Of a stretch of DNA of 64,000 bases, positions 21,590 to 33,817 are shown piece by piece. Under the pieces are notes generated by a model, which had not been told where the DNA came from, did not search any database, and saw nothing but the letters and a program-made list of their open reading frames with translations. This DNA is from Cyathus striatus (Eukaryota > Basidiomycota > Agaricomycetes > Agaricales > Nidulariaceae), in the NCBI GenBank assembly GCA_025738555.1, contig JAOVFP010000022.1, forward strand, positions 1,922,001 to 1,986,000. The letters are read 5' to 3'. The position numbers and the translations under genes were made by a program. Numbering within the stretch: position 1 is the stretch's first letter; the number at the start of each line of letters is the position of its first letter.

Positions 21590-23260
21590 ATGCCTAGATG
21601 GCCTGGGAACGACTGTCGACCATGGTGAGAATGAAAGCTCGAGCGCTCATTTCCAAATGTCACCTACACATCTCCTCAGCTCGTAAACACCGTATGGTGT
21701 GGGTAAGAAGGGTCAGCGCTTCAGCATTGAAGCTGAAGCCTGTTCCATCCCCTCACATCGTGGAACGCAAATTGAAATTGTTCACCTGCCAAAATTCGTT
21801 GAGAGCGAACTTTAGCAGAAAGAGCATACATACACATACCCTTGACATCACTCACTCCAACAAAAACATCTCCCTTGCCAGAAGAAATACTAGTGAAGAA
21901 GTACAAAACAGATCAACCTCACAGATTCCATTGTTCCACCTCCCGCCCCTTCTTCCCGCGCACGAATCAAAACTTGACGCTGTAGTCTGCGACGGCGACG
22001 GCGTGATACGGTTGATTAAGGAAGGATGGAGACTGGGATGGTAGTTGATAAGTTCCCGATTCGTCCTTTCAAAATTTCACCTTTCACTTTTTCCTTTCTA
22101 TCTTTGAGGCTCTTTCGAGCTATGCGTACATTCCTGGCTATTCGTACCATGCATCGTCTTTCCTCTCTACCCATACCTTCCCCATCTCGCTATCCGTACT
22201 CTTTCCCTTCCACACACTCTACAACCAGCACTTACACCATCTCAAACAGGACCTAATGCAACGCTACACCATCGAGACAGGCACTGCGTTCCTCTCCGGC
22301 AGCACAATCCACACCCTCTCTCAACCCTCTCCGCTTCTTCAGTGACCTTTTCCCTCCCGTTCCCGTGCCCTCTTCTCCCTTCCCAGCACCCCCGAACGAT
22401 TCTTCGCCGCAGCATTCCACAGCGCACAAGAAGTAACAATCACGCGCGAGGGTGGATATGGTCTCTCTTACAGGTGTTCGAGGACAAGGCGAAGGTGCAT
22501 ATGTGCGTCGTGAATGTATAGTTGGATTCTGTGTTGTATAGGGCGGTAGAGAGGAAGACGGTGAAGGATGCTAAAAGGGAGCAGTTGGGAGGACAGGTAG
22601 AGGAGACGTTGTTGTACTGTTACTTCGGGTAGTACGGATTTCTTTTCTTTGAGGTTATATGCTGATTGTGCATTGGTTAGAACCGGTATTGGTCAAGGAT
22701 GAAGTGTTAAATGTACTTACTGCAGTTCACCATACAGTGCGTCACTTACTCCTGGATCTTCACTCGATACTTCTACGCAGGATAAAGGCATAAGGCTTCA
22801 GCACTCACGTTCTGCATATACTCCCTTAATCGACACCCTGAGGGCTCCAGAAAGCTGCGCCAAGAGGTTCTCTACAATGCTGGTATGCAGAAGTGTCGTA
22901 CGTACGAAGAGATAAGAGAGATGGCTGTTATTAACGGTACGTTCCCTTTGACCTTTCTTCCACCACTCTTTCTAATGGTTTTATTTTATAGAAACATTGA
23001 GACTGTTGCCGTCTGTGTTAGCATCTCCCCTTCGGCTGTCAATCCACTGGCACTCCTGAGGTTATTGTAGACCGTTTAATGTTCGTGAGGCGCATGCTCC
23101 TCAAACTTCAATGAGAAGCCGTATACATTCCTGCTGGAGCTAGGGACGATCCTCGTTGATCATGCTAGACGTACTAGTTATGGCTTACATTGTCTGCTAG
23201 CGTACCATCTAGCGTTATGTTGATGCACACTCGAACGGATCTCTGGGGGGGCCGATAGTA
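21590..23260 (+). pseudogene. CYP63-like cytochrome P450 pseudogene with internal inversion (copy D)
   Basis: A decayed P450 matching exons 3 to 11 of the intact gene. The first part (about 21600-21906) matches exon 3 and its flanks but in reverse orientation (minus-strand peptide RILAGEQFQFAFHDV against [15 protein letters not shown]). From about 21930 onward the match is on the plus strand: the exon-5 DVIRLI-like segment, the exon-6 DLMQRYTIETGTAFLSGSTIHTL segment in broken frames, the exon-8 KCRTYEEIREMAVIN segment, then exons 9-11 ending in LWG near 23250. The haem-binding exon is missing. Frameshifts and stops are frequent. Confidence 0.75.
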
Positions 23261-23556
23261 CATCTTTCCACTCAATGGGCGGGAACGGGGAGGGCATCGT
23301 TAGTTGAGGTTATGTTTATAGAGACTGAGATTGTCAAGTCGTAGGATTGTGTCGGTATGGGTTATTTTTTGATGGAGACACGGATGGGTGGATTTCGAGA
23401 AGGGTGATGCGCAGAGAGTCATGTCAGACTTGCCTGGCGAAGTCCCGGGTGCTTACAAGTTCAATAATTTTATCTTCTACGTATACTTTGGCACAATGCC
23501 TTCAACTATATATGTGTGTGCAAAGGTTGAATAATAGATCGAAATTTGAAATGTCT

Positions 23557-23671
23557 ATAAATGTTTAGGTTCAGAGAACATATAAACGATGTAAACTTAC
23601 TTTCTTCCGGGACCGTACATCCCCCCTAACAGAAAATGGAATTGAAACCAGGAATAAAGGTTATCTTCCAG
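23557..23671 (+). pseudogene. P450 5'-end fragment beside NACHT C
   Basis: Matches the leader and first codons of the intact P450. An ATG (23636-23638) opens MELKPGIKVIFQ, aligned with [12 protein letters not shown] of the intact gene. The frame then runs into the antisense of the NACHT C tail and ends after about 40 codons. Confidence 0.6.
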
Positions 23672-23679
23672 AAACTGCG

Positions 23680-26465
23680 CTATGAACTGCCAGTTGCACG
23701 AGTAAGTTGTAATGAGCACGTTTCACAAGTTGGGCCGCAATTGAAGTAAGAGTAACCAGTAAGTCCTTCCAGCGTTGAACTTCGCGCTTTCTCAAAAGCC
23801 TTCTGCCTGCCATAAATCCGTGATGTCATGAGGACATTTTATTTCCTATGAAACAGCCAGAGTTAGCTGCACCATATACATATCAGAATTGAGTGATTGA
23901 GTACCTTAAACCAAGAGAATAAACAACGGTGAGAGAAATGAGTAAGTTTTTGGATGAACATATCATTATCGTGGAATTCCTGAGCTTCAGATTTCAGACT
24001 CTTGAGTAGGTCTGGATGTGCGATACTGAATACTTCGTCTGTGTAAACTGACCGTTCTAATCTGCTCGTCCATGCATCCAGAAATTCAGTCAGGTGTTTG
24101 ATATTACATAACCTTCGGCAAGTAGTGAGCATATGGCAATATGTACCGACATATTCATCTTGTGTGCAATGGAAGGGGCCAGAATATTCACTGTGAAATA
24201 GGAATGTTTCTACATGTCTGGAAAGTCCGATGATGTGACTAATGGCAAGTAGTACCATTTCTGCGGCTCGGTCTGCATCAGGACTTGTAATGTATCCAGC
24301 ATCTTGCACAAGTCGGTGCATATAGTTGAATGGTATCTTGTCATCTCCCCAAATATTAAAACAGACCATTACGATCATTTGTTTCACCAGTGCATCATTC
24401 TTGAATGACTGGAAGTATTGTAACCAAGTGGGAAAGGCAAATGATGTCGTGAAATAGTCAATTTGCGCTGGTACACCATTGCGCTATGACAGTGAATGTG
24501 TCAAAAACAGTAAGCTAACTGAAATATGTCAACATACATGTATCATCCAACTTGCTGCTAATGTAGTGTAATACATTTCTTCGTCTGGGAGTGTTTCATA
24601 CTTTAGAAGATTTCCACCAGCCCATGGCACCTTTAAGAATATTGCTGGATTATTATGCAGGCCAAGCATTTCAACAGCTGCTTTCAAACTTGGAGCATAT
24701 AAATGTTGTTTAGACCCAGAAAAAATCTGCGTAAAGCAGGATCGAAGGCAAGTAGGTCAGGTGGAGGAGAGCTTCTTCCATAGTGTATATACCAGTGAAA
24801 GCAGGCGTAAAGCCAACCAACTATAAGAATTAGATACATTGAAATTTAGATATTTTTGACATACCATGATCTTCATCCGTTTGATAGTTTGGGAGACCCA
24901 TAAGTACCAGACAGGATTGTGCAATGTCAGAGTGAAATCTCCGGACATTGATGTAGAACATATCAGACCGCTTTTTTGTGGTTAAAAAGTCTTGAAATGA
25001 TTTATGATAAAATGTTATTTCTAGATGTCGTCTAGTAGAATTCGATCCAATATTGAGTGAGACGAGGGAATGCAATTGATTTAGCGCAAGGTATGATTCT
25101 CCGTGTGGGAAATCCAATAACTGGTCAATGACAAGTAGCAGCCTATTTTGATTACGGAGTACTTCCCTCGTAATATCTGAGGAGAAGCTTAGGACATGCT
25201 GGCTCATAAGTTTTCCATCAGCTCTATTCTCGCGACCTAGTTGTTTCATGGCAATAATATACCCTAGCACTTTAACAGTTCTCATCGGATGGGGAACCCT
25301 AGACATTATCTCTCGATAAAGTAGATCAAGGTCTGCGAGGGGGGAAGTACTATCACGACTATCCCGAATTCCAAGCACAATTTCAAGCTGAGAAGCAGGA
25401 TTATGATCTGGACTTGAGACGAACTTGAGAACCGTTGCAGAGTATATAAATTGACAAGATGAACGCTGAACAAGTTTTTTGATGGCATCTGGAGGCGGCC
25501 AAGGTCGCGGAACTGATTTGAGACACCTTCTAAACCTAGGATCATTGAGGATTCGATTGAATCCACTCTCTAAAACGGTCCGAATATCCTGGGAGACACC
25601 AGGAATGCGATCCAAGGAGATGACTTGTGTGGCGAAAATAATTTCTTTGGTATCAAACACCTCTCGTATATGGAGTTCGGGTCGACTAGTCATGAAGATG
25701 CCGAGAGGAAATCCCTCATACCGCACAGCCTTGGCTAGTAACTTCAATATAGCAACCTGCATAATTTCATCTTCACACTCATCTAATCCGTCAATAACAA
25801 TCGCCTTGATAAGAAGTCGATCCCTAGGTATGCTGCAGCAAGGCTCGAAGATAAGTCTTCGAAATTGCTCCTCCAGAGACATATGAACAATCTGTGGATC
25901 ACGATCCACTTCTGCCAGTATACGCTGTCCCAGATCCTTGTCCACCATGGCAAGCTGATATGCTATGGTGGTAAACAGCTTGTCGGCATTGTTTCGATCG
26001 GATGTTCCTCTCCTGAAAAAGAAGCTAGCGCCCAAGCTTCCTTCTGAGGATGTGTCTTGGCAAACGGACCGCGCAATGCAGGATTTTCCAGATCCTGGTG
26101 GTCCGTACAGGAACATGATACCAGTTTCTTTGTCGGTAATTTTAATCCACTCATTAATATCACCGAGGAGCTGTGTACGAGTGTCCGGATGGCATTTGGG
26201 GGCGTCGTACTGGTCCTTCGAATCATGGGATGCACCTCGGGCCATAAACTGAGAAAGCCATTGTAATCCTGATGGAAATGATAAGCGTGGTTGCTAGGTC
26301 TATACTTTCCACCACGTACCCGAAACTCCGTTTTGAATCGCTTCACAGATCGCAGGTAATTAGTAAGTGCTAAGGGAATGTTTAAAGCTACTTCGCACCA
26401 GTAAACTCATTGAAATTTGCCTGATTTATGGAGAAGTTCGATGCCCTGTTGAAATAATTTGACAT
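23680..26465 (-). pseudogene. NACHT/STAND NTPase copy C, nearly intact
   Basis: The best preserved of the three STAND NTPases. Exons: 26399-26465, 26320-26340, 24865-26268, 24538-24820, 23905-24483, and a last exon ending at 23680-23682 (acceptor probably the second CAG of GGCAGGCAG). The N-terminus (NRASNFSINQANF) leads to Walker A GPPGSGKS, the RRGTSDRNNADKLF segment, Walker B IKAIVIDGLDEC and the sensor-like FMTSRPELHIRE, followed by an alpha-helical region and a Cys-containing tail (CGPTCETC). No WD or ankyrin repeats were seen. The only clear lesion is a one-base deletion in a T-rich run (about 24718-24726) relative to copy B, which truncates the protein after about 530 residues unless splicing or a sequencing error explains it. 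In this superfamily, ATP-driven oligomerisation typically triggers defence responses; that role here is inference. Confidence 0.75.
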
Positions 26466-27506
26466 GATGACGGTGTGGGGATGTCCTTTCGTGAACACGG
26501 TAGACGTCTATGCAACGTCTATATATATGATATGGGTCCGGCGTCAATTACGAGGCGATCACAGCATGCAGGGTAGCTTCTGGCAACAACGCACAGCTTA
26601 TTCACGTTTCTACAGTGATATTTTCGTCAAGAAGTGGCTGTCGTAAGGCATTGGATGAAAATTTCGGACTTTAATCAGGTAGGAATACACAGGCCTTAAC
26701 TTTAAACTTTGAGTAGGTGGGACGACTCAGCGGCCACCACTGGGACGGTCTGCTACCCCGGTCTTTCAATGCAATATCAGCAGAACTTGGTGGAGGCTTG
26801 GTCATTTGGAACTGATAATATGTCAACAGATTGGAGTGCGTAGTAGATGTAATGCCGAGCTTTGGGCAAGTGGGAGGAATAGCAATGACAGTGGGACAAG
26901 GATTGAAGTTTTGAACGTTTAAACAGTGAGGTCGCGATGGAAGCGGGCTTGTTTGCCGTGGCAAACAGGCCATAAAGTGAGTTTATTTAGTTCAATGTTT
27001 CAATCATTAGAAGAAAATAGATATGACTGATTGAAACTTATAGAAAGCCGTTGTGAACTTGACTATAAGTTATAACTTAATATATAACTTGAAAGTCAGT
27101 GCTTGAAAGCACGGTCACCTGGTCCAAACTTGGTCATCTACAAAAGTGCTTGCGTTGGTATTTACATATTTATCAATGGCAGGTGAATTAAACAAGACTG
27201 TCCAACGCGCTTCATAGCGACGCCTAAGCTGCCAGAACCTCAAGTCAACCTTAAATCTATCCATAGCTCTCCCCTAATGCACCTTATAATTATCTCGACT
27301 TTTCTTCAGAAATTCCCTCAAACAGCGTACGGATAAAATCCCGGGTCAAAACTGAAATAGCTTATTATCAATTTATTATGGCAATATTGTGGTCCGGGAC
27401 TTAACTCCCCCGTAATGTTTAAACGCTCAGGTTCGTTCTCAAGCACCCGCATATAAGAGTGATCTATACTTTCTTTCTTTCGGAACATAACTCCTCTTAA
27501 CACACA
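26466..27506. promoter_or_regulatory. Divergent spacer between NACHT C and the intact P450
   Basis: A TATATATA motif for NACHT C lies at about 26521-26528 (minus). Upstream of the P450 ATG, the leader includes the CTTTCTTTCTTTCGG pyrimidine-rich stretch (about 27465-27485) shared with the three P450 5' fragments. A 100-codon minus-strand ORF at 26671-26973 has no recognisable features and was not called. Confidence 0.4.
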
Positions 27507-30145
27507 ATGGCGCTGACTCCAGGCGTAATATTCATCTTCCAGCAACTTCCCATCCCAGCTCTTATCTTCTTGGCAACGTACTTCCTTGCAAAGTCTCAGC
27601 CAGTAGCGGCGTGGACACCCTGGTTTCTCCCTGCATGGCTCCTCGCCCTCTTAGGCACACTGCTCTCCTTCCCAGTTCGCGGGTTCATCTACGTCCAACT
27701 AAAGGAATATAGACATAAAAGGGAGGCAGAGCGCATGGGCGCGCGTATGGCTCCTCGCCTGCAGGGCACAGAAATGGGGAACATGGACCAGATGAGGTGG
27801 CTAATGAAGTGTTGGCGGGAGGGTTACCCCGGTTCGTCTTTACATTCCTTTCTCGAGTGAAAGAGTGAAAGAGGCTGATTGTACGTATAGGAGATGGAAT
27901 ATGGGAAATAATGAACGCATATGGGTATACTGTCGACACACATATCCTTTGGGTTGACAATATTGTCACCATTGAACCAGAACATGTCAAGATTATTCTT
28001 TCTACAGACGCCGAGAATTATGTCAAGGGTACGTGTCTGTATGCTGTTTCTACTATAGTTCATTCTGAACGAAGGTTGGCAGGTGAACGATTTAGATTTG
28101 CGTTCCATGATGTATTAGGGGATGGAATCTTCAATGCTGACGGTACGTCCTTCTTAGTCGCACTACACGCGATTTACGAGCTGACGAGATGCGTAGGTGA
28201 CATTTGGAAGTGAGCCTTCGTTCCCACCACGCTAGCGTCATCCCCCAACCACCCAACATCTTTCCAAATGTCCATCGCTAACCACCCTACAGATTCCATC
28301 GTTCTATCTCCCGCCCCTTCTTCACCCATGCACGAATCAGCAACTTCACGCTTTTCGAGCAGTCTGCGACGGACGTGATACGGCTGATTAACGAGAGGAT
28401 GGAGACTGGGATGGCGGTTGATTTCCAGGTTCGTCTTTTCGCCCTTTTTTCTACCTTTCTCTTTCTAGCTACCCATACCTTCTGGCCACTCGCATCACCC
28501 TTCGTTTTTCTTCACTACCCGTACACCCCCCTTCTCGCTATCCTTACCCTTTTCCACCCACCATCTCTACAACCAGCACTTACACCATTCACACAGGACC
28601 TAATGCAACGCTACACCCTCGAAACAGGCACTGCATTCCTCTTCGGCAGCACAATCCACACCCTCTCTGCTCCATCAGTTACCTCATCCTCCCTCCCGCT
28701 TCCATACCCCCTCCCCCCGTCTTCCCTCCCGAGCACCCCCGAGCAATCATTCGCCACCGCATTCCACAACGCACAGGAAGTAATAGCCACGCGCGAGCGG
28801 CGTGGGTGGCTGTGGCCTATCTTCGAGGTATTCGAGGACAAAGCAAAGGTGCATATGCGCGTTGTGAATGCGTATTTGGATATGGTGCTTGAGCGTGCTG
28901 TGGAGAGGAAGAATGTGAAGGATGCTGAGAGGAAGCGGTTAGGTGGGAAAGTGGAGGAAGAGGAGACAATGTTGGATCATTTGCTTACTGTTACTTCTGG
29001 TATGGGGCTCTTTTCTTTGAGGATGCGAGGGAGCTGATTGGGGGTTAGACCTCGTACTGGTGCAGGATGAAGTGTTGAATGTGCTTATTGCTGCTCGCGA
29101 TACGGTGCGTCTCTCAGTTCTGGTTCTCCACTCGATACTTAAGCGCAGGATAGATGGCATCAACGCTCACATTCTGCATATACTTTCTCACTCAACACCC
29201 TGAGGTCGCCAAAAAGCTGCGCGAGGAGGTTCTCTCCAAGGTCGGGACAGAAAAATGTCCTACATACGAAGAGATGAAGGAGATGAAGTATTTGAAGGCT
29301 GTTATTAATGGTACGCTTTCCTCCAACACTTTATCCAAATGCTTATGGTTTTCATTTGCAGAAACATTAAGGCTGTTGCCATCTGTGTCCGTACCTCCCT
29401 TCCGTCGTTCCGCTGGCACCCCTGATGTTATTACAGACCGTTTAATGTTCGTGAAGCGCGTGCGTCCACTACATGGCCTTCCTCCGACCCCAATGAGAAG
29501 CCGATATACATTCCTGCTGGAGCTTCGTACGTTCCTCGTTGATCATGCTAGTCATACGTATGGCTTATATTGTCTGCTAGGGTACCTTACAGCGTCATGA
29601 TGATGCACACTCGGAAGGATCTCTGGGGGCCCGATGGTACGTCCTTCCTTCTGCTTCCCATATATCGGTTATGTTGACATCGATGGTTAGCGGAGGAATT
29701 CGATCCTGAAAGATTCCTCGACGATAGACTCAAAAAGTACCTCCTCCCCAACCCGTTCATCTTCCTCCCGTTCAACGGCGGACCGAGGATATGTATAGGA
29801 CAACAGGTTCTCTTTCCTCCCTCCCTTCCCTTCTCCCTCTAACCTCCATGTTTTCAAGTTCGCGTACAACCAGATATCCTATCTCCTAATCCGCATCGTG
29901 CAGTCCTTCTCTTCATTCACCCTATGTCCCGATGCATTCCCGCTGGATGCACGGCCGCCGAAGGAGTGGGCGGGGAAGGAGGGTAGGAAGGGGAAGGAGA
30001 GGTTCAAGCCGCTTTTCGTGTTGACTATGTGTAGTATGGTGAGTTATTTGTGTTCTGGGTAGGGGGTTGATGCTGACGGTATGTATAGGGTGGGATGTGG
30101 GTCAAGGCTCAGGCTGCAGCAGATGGTGCGGATGGTGCGCAGTGA
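27507..30145 (+). CDS. CYP63-like cytochrome P450 monooxygenase, intact
   Basis: Fourteen exons can be joined in frame: 27507-27831, 27891-28028, 28083-28142, 28197-28209, 28293-28428, 28597-28999, 29049-29104, 29154-29310, 29362-29386, 29437-29526, 29581-29636, 29691-29806, 29859-30038, 30089-30145 (1812 nt, 603 residues), the usual size for CYP63-type enzymes. The N-terminus ([11 protein letters not shown]... with a hydrophobic anchor to about residue 60) places it in the ER membrane. The I-helix motif reads AARDTMAST (an M where T is common), the K-helix ExxR is ETLR, and the haem loop is [15 protein letters not shown] with its cysteine ligand. Such enzymes hydroxylate hydrophobic compounds with electrons from P450 reductase. 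CYP63 members of white-rot fungi oxidise alkanes and aromatic xenobiotics, but the substrate here is unknown. It is the only intact copy among several fragments in the window. Confidence 0.92.
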
Positions 30146-30327
30146 GGATATATGGGCGGATGGTAGAGTGAAGGAGTGGCTGTCTCTCTCACTGGTGATA
30201 ATGGTAACGTTTTTAGAAAGAGACGTTGGTTAAAACTCATGCAGCTGCTAGTTGTACATGGTGATGTTGTACAGGGTATGTAGATTCTGGAATACAACTA
30301 ATGTTTTTTTACATTGAACGTGCGACG

Positions 30328-31405
30328 TTACACCTTTACATCCTTAAAGACCTCTTTGAATACATTGTAGTTCCCTGGACCGTTTCTGGGTACGGAGTAT
30401 ACTGCGAACTCTACCCTCCGGAACCAGCCTTTAAACTCTGGATCCAGAAGTATAGATTTCATTTCATTCGCTACGAGGACAGGAGGACAGCGGTATGCAC
30501 CGCACCCCATAGCACCTGCAAAAAGGATTATCAGTATCTAGGTGTACTGGTTAAGGATAGGGTAACATACCAAGAATGAGGTATTGTTGCCCATTATGCG
30601 CAGCCATTCGATACACCAGCCTTATCTTTCCCCTCAAGTCCTCCAAATCTGACTCATTTGCGAAATGTTCTCCGTCTGGAGTGAGTTTAGGAAGGCGGGG
30701 AGCAGCAACTGTTATAACTGATGCAATGCGCTGTTCTTTTTCGGGGAGATCGACACATCCGTGGTCGAGGTCGTGTTTGAAGATGACTACTCCCGGTGAG
30801 AATACACCTGCAACTGAGCCTGGTCCTAGGTTTGGCCAGGGGTAATATGATTCTTTGAGTGTTGGGTAGAGGGTGGATGAGTAGCATAGCGCTTCTTCCT
30901 GGCAGAACTATCAGCAACGAGACACATAACGTACTTGAACACGCACCTGAGTCGTAGACATACTGACAATCCACCCTCCAGCAGGTGCTTCATCGCTCGC
31001 AAGATTCAGCACGGCAGTCCTTCCTATGGCATTCGAATCGCTCCTCATGATATTCCTCGCGGCAGTAAACGAGTCCGAGTTTACAACCGTCACCTCGGAC
31101 GGCTCCCAGTTGGGATTAGGACAAGACGCTGGATCCAAAGCGGGGAGTTGGTCAGAGATGAAAGTCGAGTCCAATGAAGCGCCATTTGCGGAGTGCGTTT
31201 CGACTACCTGAGCAGCTCGGGCTAGTGTGTCGTTCGCTATCTTTTGGCGAGCAGCAGGATTTGGTTTGGAGACTGCTGGTGATGTCGATATTAAAGAGCG
31301 TAAGTATTTAAGCATGTGGCTTGCAGGCGGTTTGGAACAGGTTGTTGAGAAAGAGCGAGGCCCATAAATAGTGTTCTGGGAATCATCATGGTGAATGAGT
31401 CTCAA
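30328..31405 (-). CDS. Microbial-type PARG (ADP-ribose glycohydrolase-like) protein
   Basis: Three exons (30947-31405, 30571-30898, 30328-30515) join in frame to 324 residues. The order of motifs fits the microbial-type PARG family (TIGR02452/DUF2263): ARQKIANDTLARA near the start, VLNLASDEAPAGGW, then across the first intron STTQEEALCYSSTLYP, FSPGVVIFKHD, ITVAAPRLP, and the closing AMGCGAYRCPPVLVA...EFKGWFRRVEFAV. The QEE catalytic pair is kept, but the usual GGG of the PARG signature reads AGG. The family removes poly-ADP-ribose from proteins; activity here is inferred. An upstream ATG is used; a second Met (31315) is an alternative start. The gene converges with the P450 (183 bp between stops), and this pair is duplicated at 1-1590. 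Confidence 0.85.
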
Positions 31406-32446
31406 GTCGTGATGATGGCATAGCCACAGCTACCACATTTACTCACGTAGCACGTAACATCAACTTGCATCCGCATCAAAGTGAATATTTTAAATTATAA
31501 CGGTAGGGGTTCGTATAATAAACATTTAAGCCCACCGAGGCCAGCGAAGTATCTAGCCAGTAGCTTTTCAAGCCAACGTATTTATTGCATATTTAGGGCT
31601 TAAGCAGCCTTAGCTTCGGAAGTTATTTGAAAGCGTTTGAACCGCCTCCAGCGAAGTTCGAACGAGTAGTATCACTTATGCGCAACAATTGCTGAAAGTC
31701 GTACTTGCACAGAAGGAATTTTCTGCACTTCGATGAATACCAACGGCAATGCGTATTATAATAGCCCGTACTGCAACCCAAATGATTGATCACTGGTCAT
31801 TTTGGGGAAATCAACGAAATTTCAATTGCTGCACCAGGTTGAAGAAACTTAGAAGAAACGTTCGGGAAATGGGAATCTAGTCTTAAAGTAACTGAAATAA
31901 GTACTTACCTTTGGGTTGCCTGACTAACACAAATACTCTGACTGACCAACCTGGCGCTCGAGTTTGGAGTGGATTTGTCATTACAAGGCTTTGTCAGATA
32001 GAGAATTTCCGCTGTACGCGTTGATATTATTAATCACGTAGGTTTGAAGACACTTACTTAGTTGTGCCCTGTAGAAGAAATGAAATAGGCAAGGCGCCGA
32101 TAAGCCCACTAGTGACTGCTGAGAGCGATAGCCCATTGAACGATCAGTGTAAATGGAAAATCGCATAGAGCTTGGAGAGAAAGAGTGTATTTTCTTCCGA
32201 CGGAAAGTTGTGCATCGAAAGCAGAAATGTATCTTCGTTACGTTGCGATGACGAATATAGCTGATTTGTGTCAAGTGAAATGGAATAGATTAGAGTGTAT
32301 ACTAGGTGAAACCGCTGACTGATAGACATATGTGGTGCTTCCCAAAAAGATATGGCCGCGATGACAAATGTCGAGAAGTCACATAAAAGCACTGGGAAAC
32401 TTGTCAAATACCACCTCGTTTTCTACCTTCATCCACAATAACGGCC
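31406..32446. other. Divergent intergenic region between PARG-like gene and dehydrogenase 1
   Basis: About 1 kb that must hold both promoters. Short ORFs on the minus strand (31981-32407) show no recognisable domain. Confidence 0.4.
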
Positions 32447-33817
32447 ATGTCTTATCCTTCTGTAACTCGCGAATACCAGTATACCCAGGTTTGACACACT
32501 GCTTGCAAGTTTGAATGCCTCTGATTAACCAGCCCACAGCTCGGTTCCTACAATAACTTAGTCATAAAAGTCGAAAAAGTTGAAAAACCACGCGCAACCG
32601 ATGTTGTAGTCAAAGTACACGCCGTTTCGTTAAATTACCGCGACCTGATGATTGCAAACAAGACATACCCAGCAGTGTACGCTTTCAGATTGGAGAATCG
32701 ACACCCACAAAAAGGCTAACTATCATCAGGACCTCCGAGAAGGGATTCGTTCCATGTTCCGATATGGCTGGAGAAGTCGTCGCAGTGGGTGAGGACGTGA
32801 TGGGGTGGAAAGTAGGCGATAGAGTTTTAGCCAACTTTTCGACGGACCACATTTTCGGGGACACCAATCCGGAGATTCAGAACACCTCTTTAGGAGGGCA
32901 GGCAAAGGGTGTTTTAACGGAGTATAGGACGTTCCCCGCTCACGTACGTGCATTCTAGTATCTACAGCCAATGAGTCTGAAGACTGAACTTGTATCATTA
33001 GTCCCTTGTCCATATCCCAGGGCACTTGTCATACGAAGAAGCCTCTACCCTTCCGTAAGTCAATAAGCTAGATCACAGTTATTAAATCCTTCATCTTAGT
33101 GTACAGATGTGCAGCAGTAACGGCATACAACGCTCTCCTCGGTGGAAGCAAGCCACTCAAAGCAGGAGACCATGTCCTTGTCCAAGGAACAGGTGGTGTG
33201 TCCATCTTCGCACTGCAGTTTGCAGTCGCTTCCGGCGCAATTGTCATTGCAACCTCTTCGAGCGACGATAAGTTGGAGCTGGCAGCTAAACTTGGTGCGA
33301 AGCACCTTATCAACTACAGGAAGACACCGAATTGGGATGAGGAGGTTAATAAAATCGTGAGTGGCCACTGTTTAAGTATAACCTCTTGATCGTGTTGACA
33401 TGATATAGACAAATGGCAAGGGAGTCGATCACATCGTTGAAGTTGGCGGAAACGGAACATTGCCAAGGTCGATTAATGCCATCCGAGTTGGAGGCTCAGT
33501 CTCCATTGTTGGTGCCGTGTCGAGGGACAAAGGAAGTGATGGGAACTTTGTGTTTTCAATTATTAGAAAGGCTGTTGTCGTCCGTGGAATCTATATAGGT
33601 TCTGTTGATCAGTAAGTATTTGTCTTCTTATACGAAGTGAAACTCATCGTGGCTGGGTAATAGATTCCGGTCTATGAACCGGATGATAACTGCGAACCCA
33701 GATGTTACACGCCCAGTTGTCGACAAAGTGTTCCCATTCGAGCAAGCTGTGCAGGCGTATGCCCATTTGGAATCCCAGAAACATGTTGGAAATGTTGTGA
33801 TTAAAGTTTCTGCTTGA
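32447..33817 (+). CDS. MDR-family NAD(P)-dependent dehydrogenase 1, intact
   Basis: Seven exons (32447-32488, 32540-32676, 32730-32943, 33002-33054, 33107-33356, 33409-33611, 33664-33817) join in frame to 350 residues, the normal length of medium-chain dehydrogenase/reductases. The N-terminal GroES-like half has HAVSLNYRDLM and GFVPCSDMAGEVVAVG. The Rossmann half has [17 protein letters not shown] (dinucleotide-binding GxGGVS) and the C-terminus [17 protein letters not shown]. No structural-zinc four-cysteine loop is seen, so it resembles the zinc-less quinone-oxidoreductase branch or related alcohol dehydrogenases. It reduces or oxidises small carbonyls or alcohols with NAD(P)H; the substrate is unknown. 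Two paralogs follow. Confidence 0.9.

Noticed and set aside
27840..27890. Apparent end of the P450 at codon 117 (readthrough stop at 27860)
   Set aside because: The stop lies in intron 1; a GT..AG join restores GYPGDGIWEI and the full 603-residue frame.
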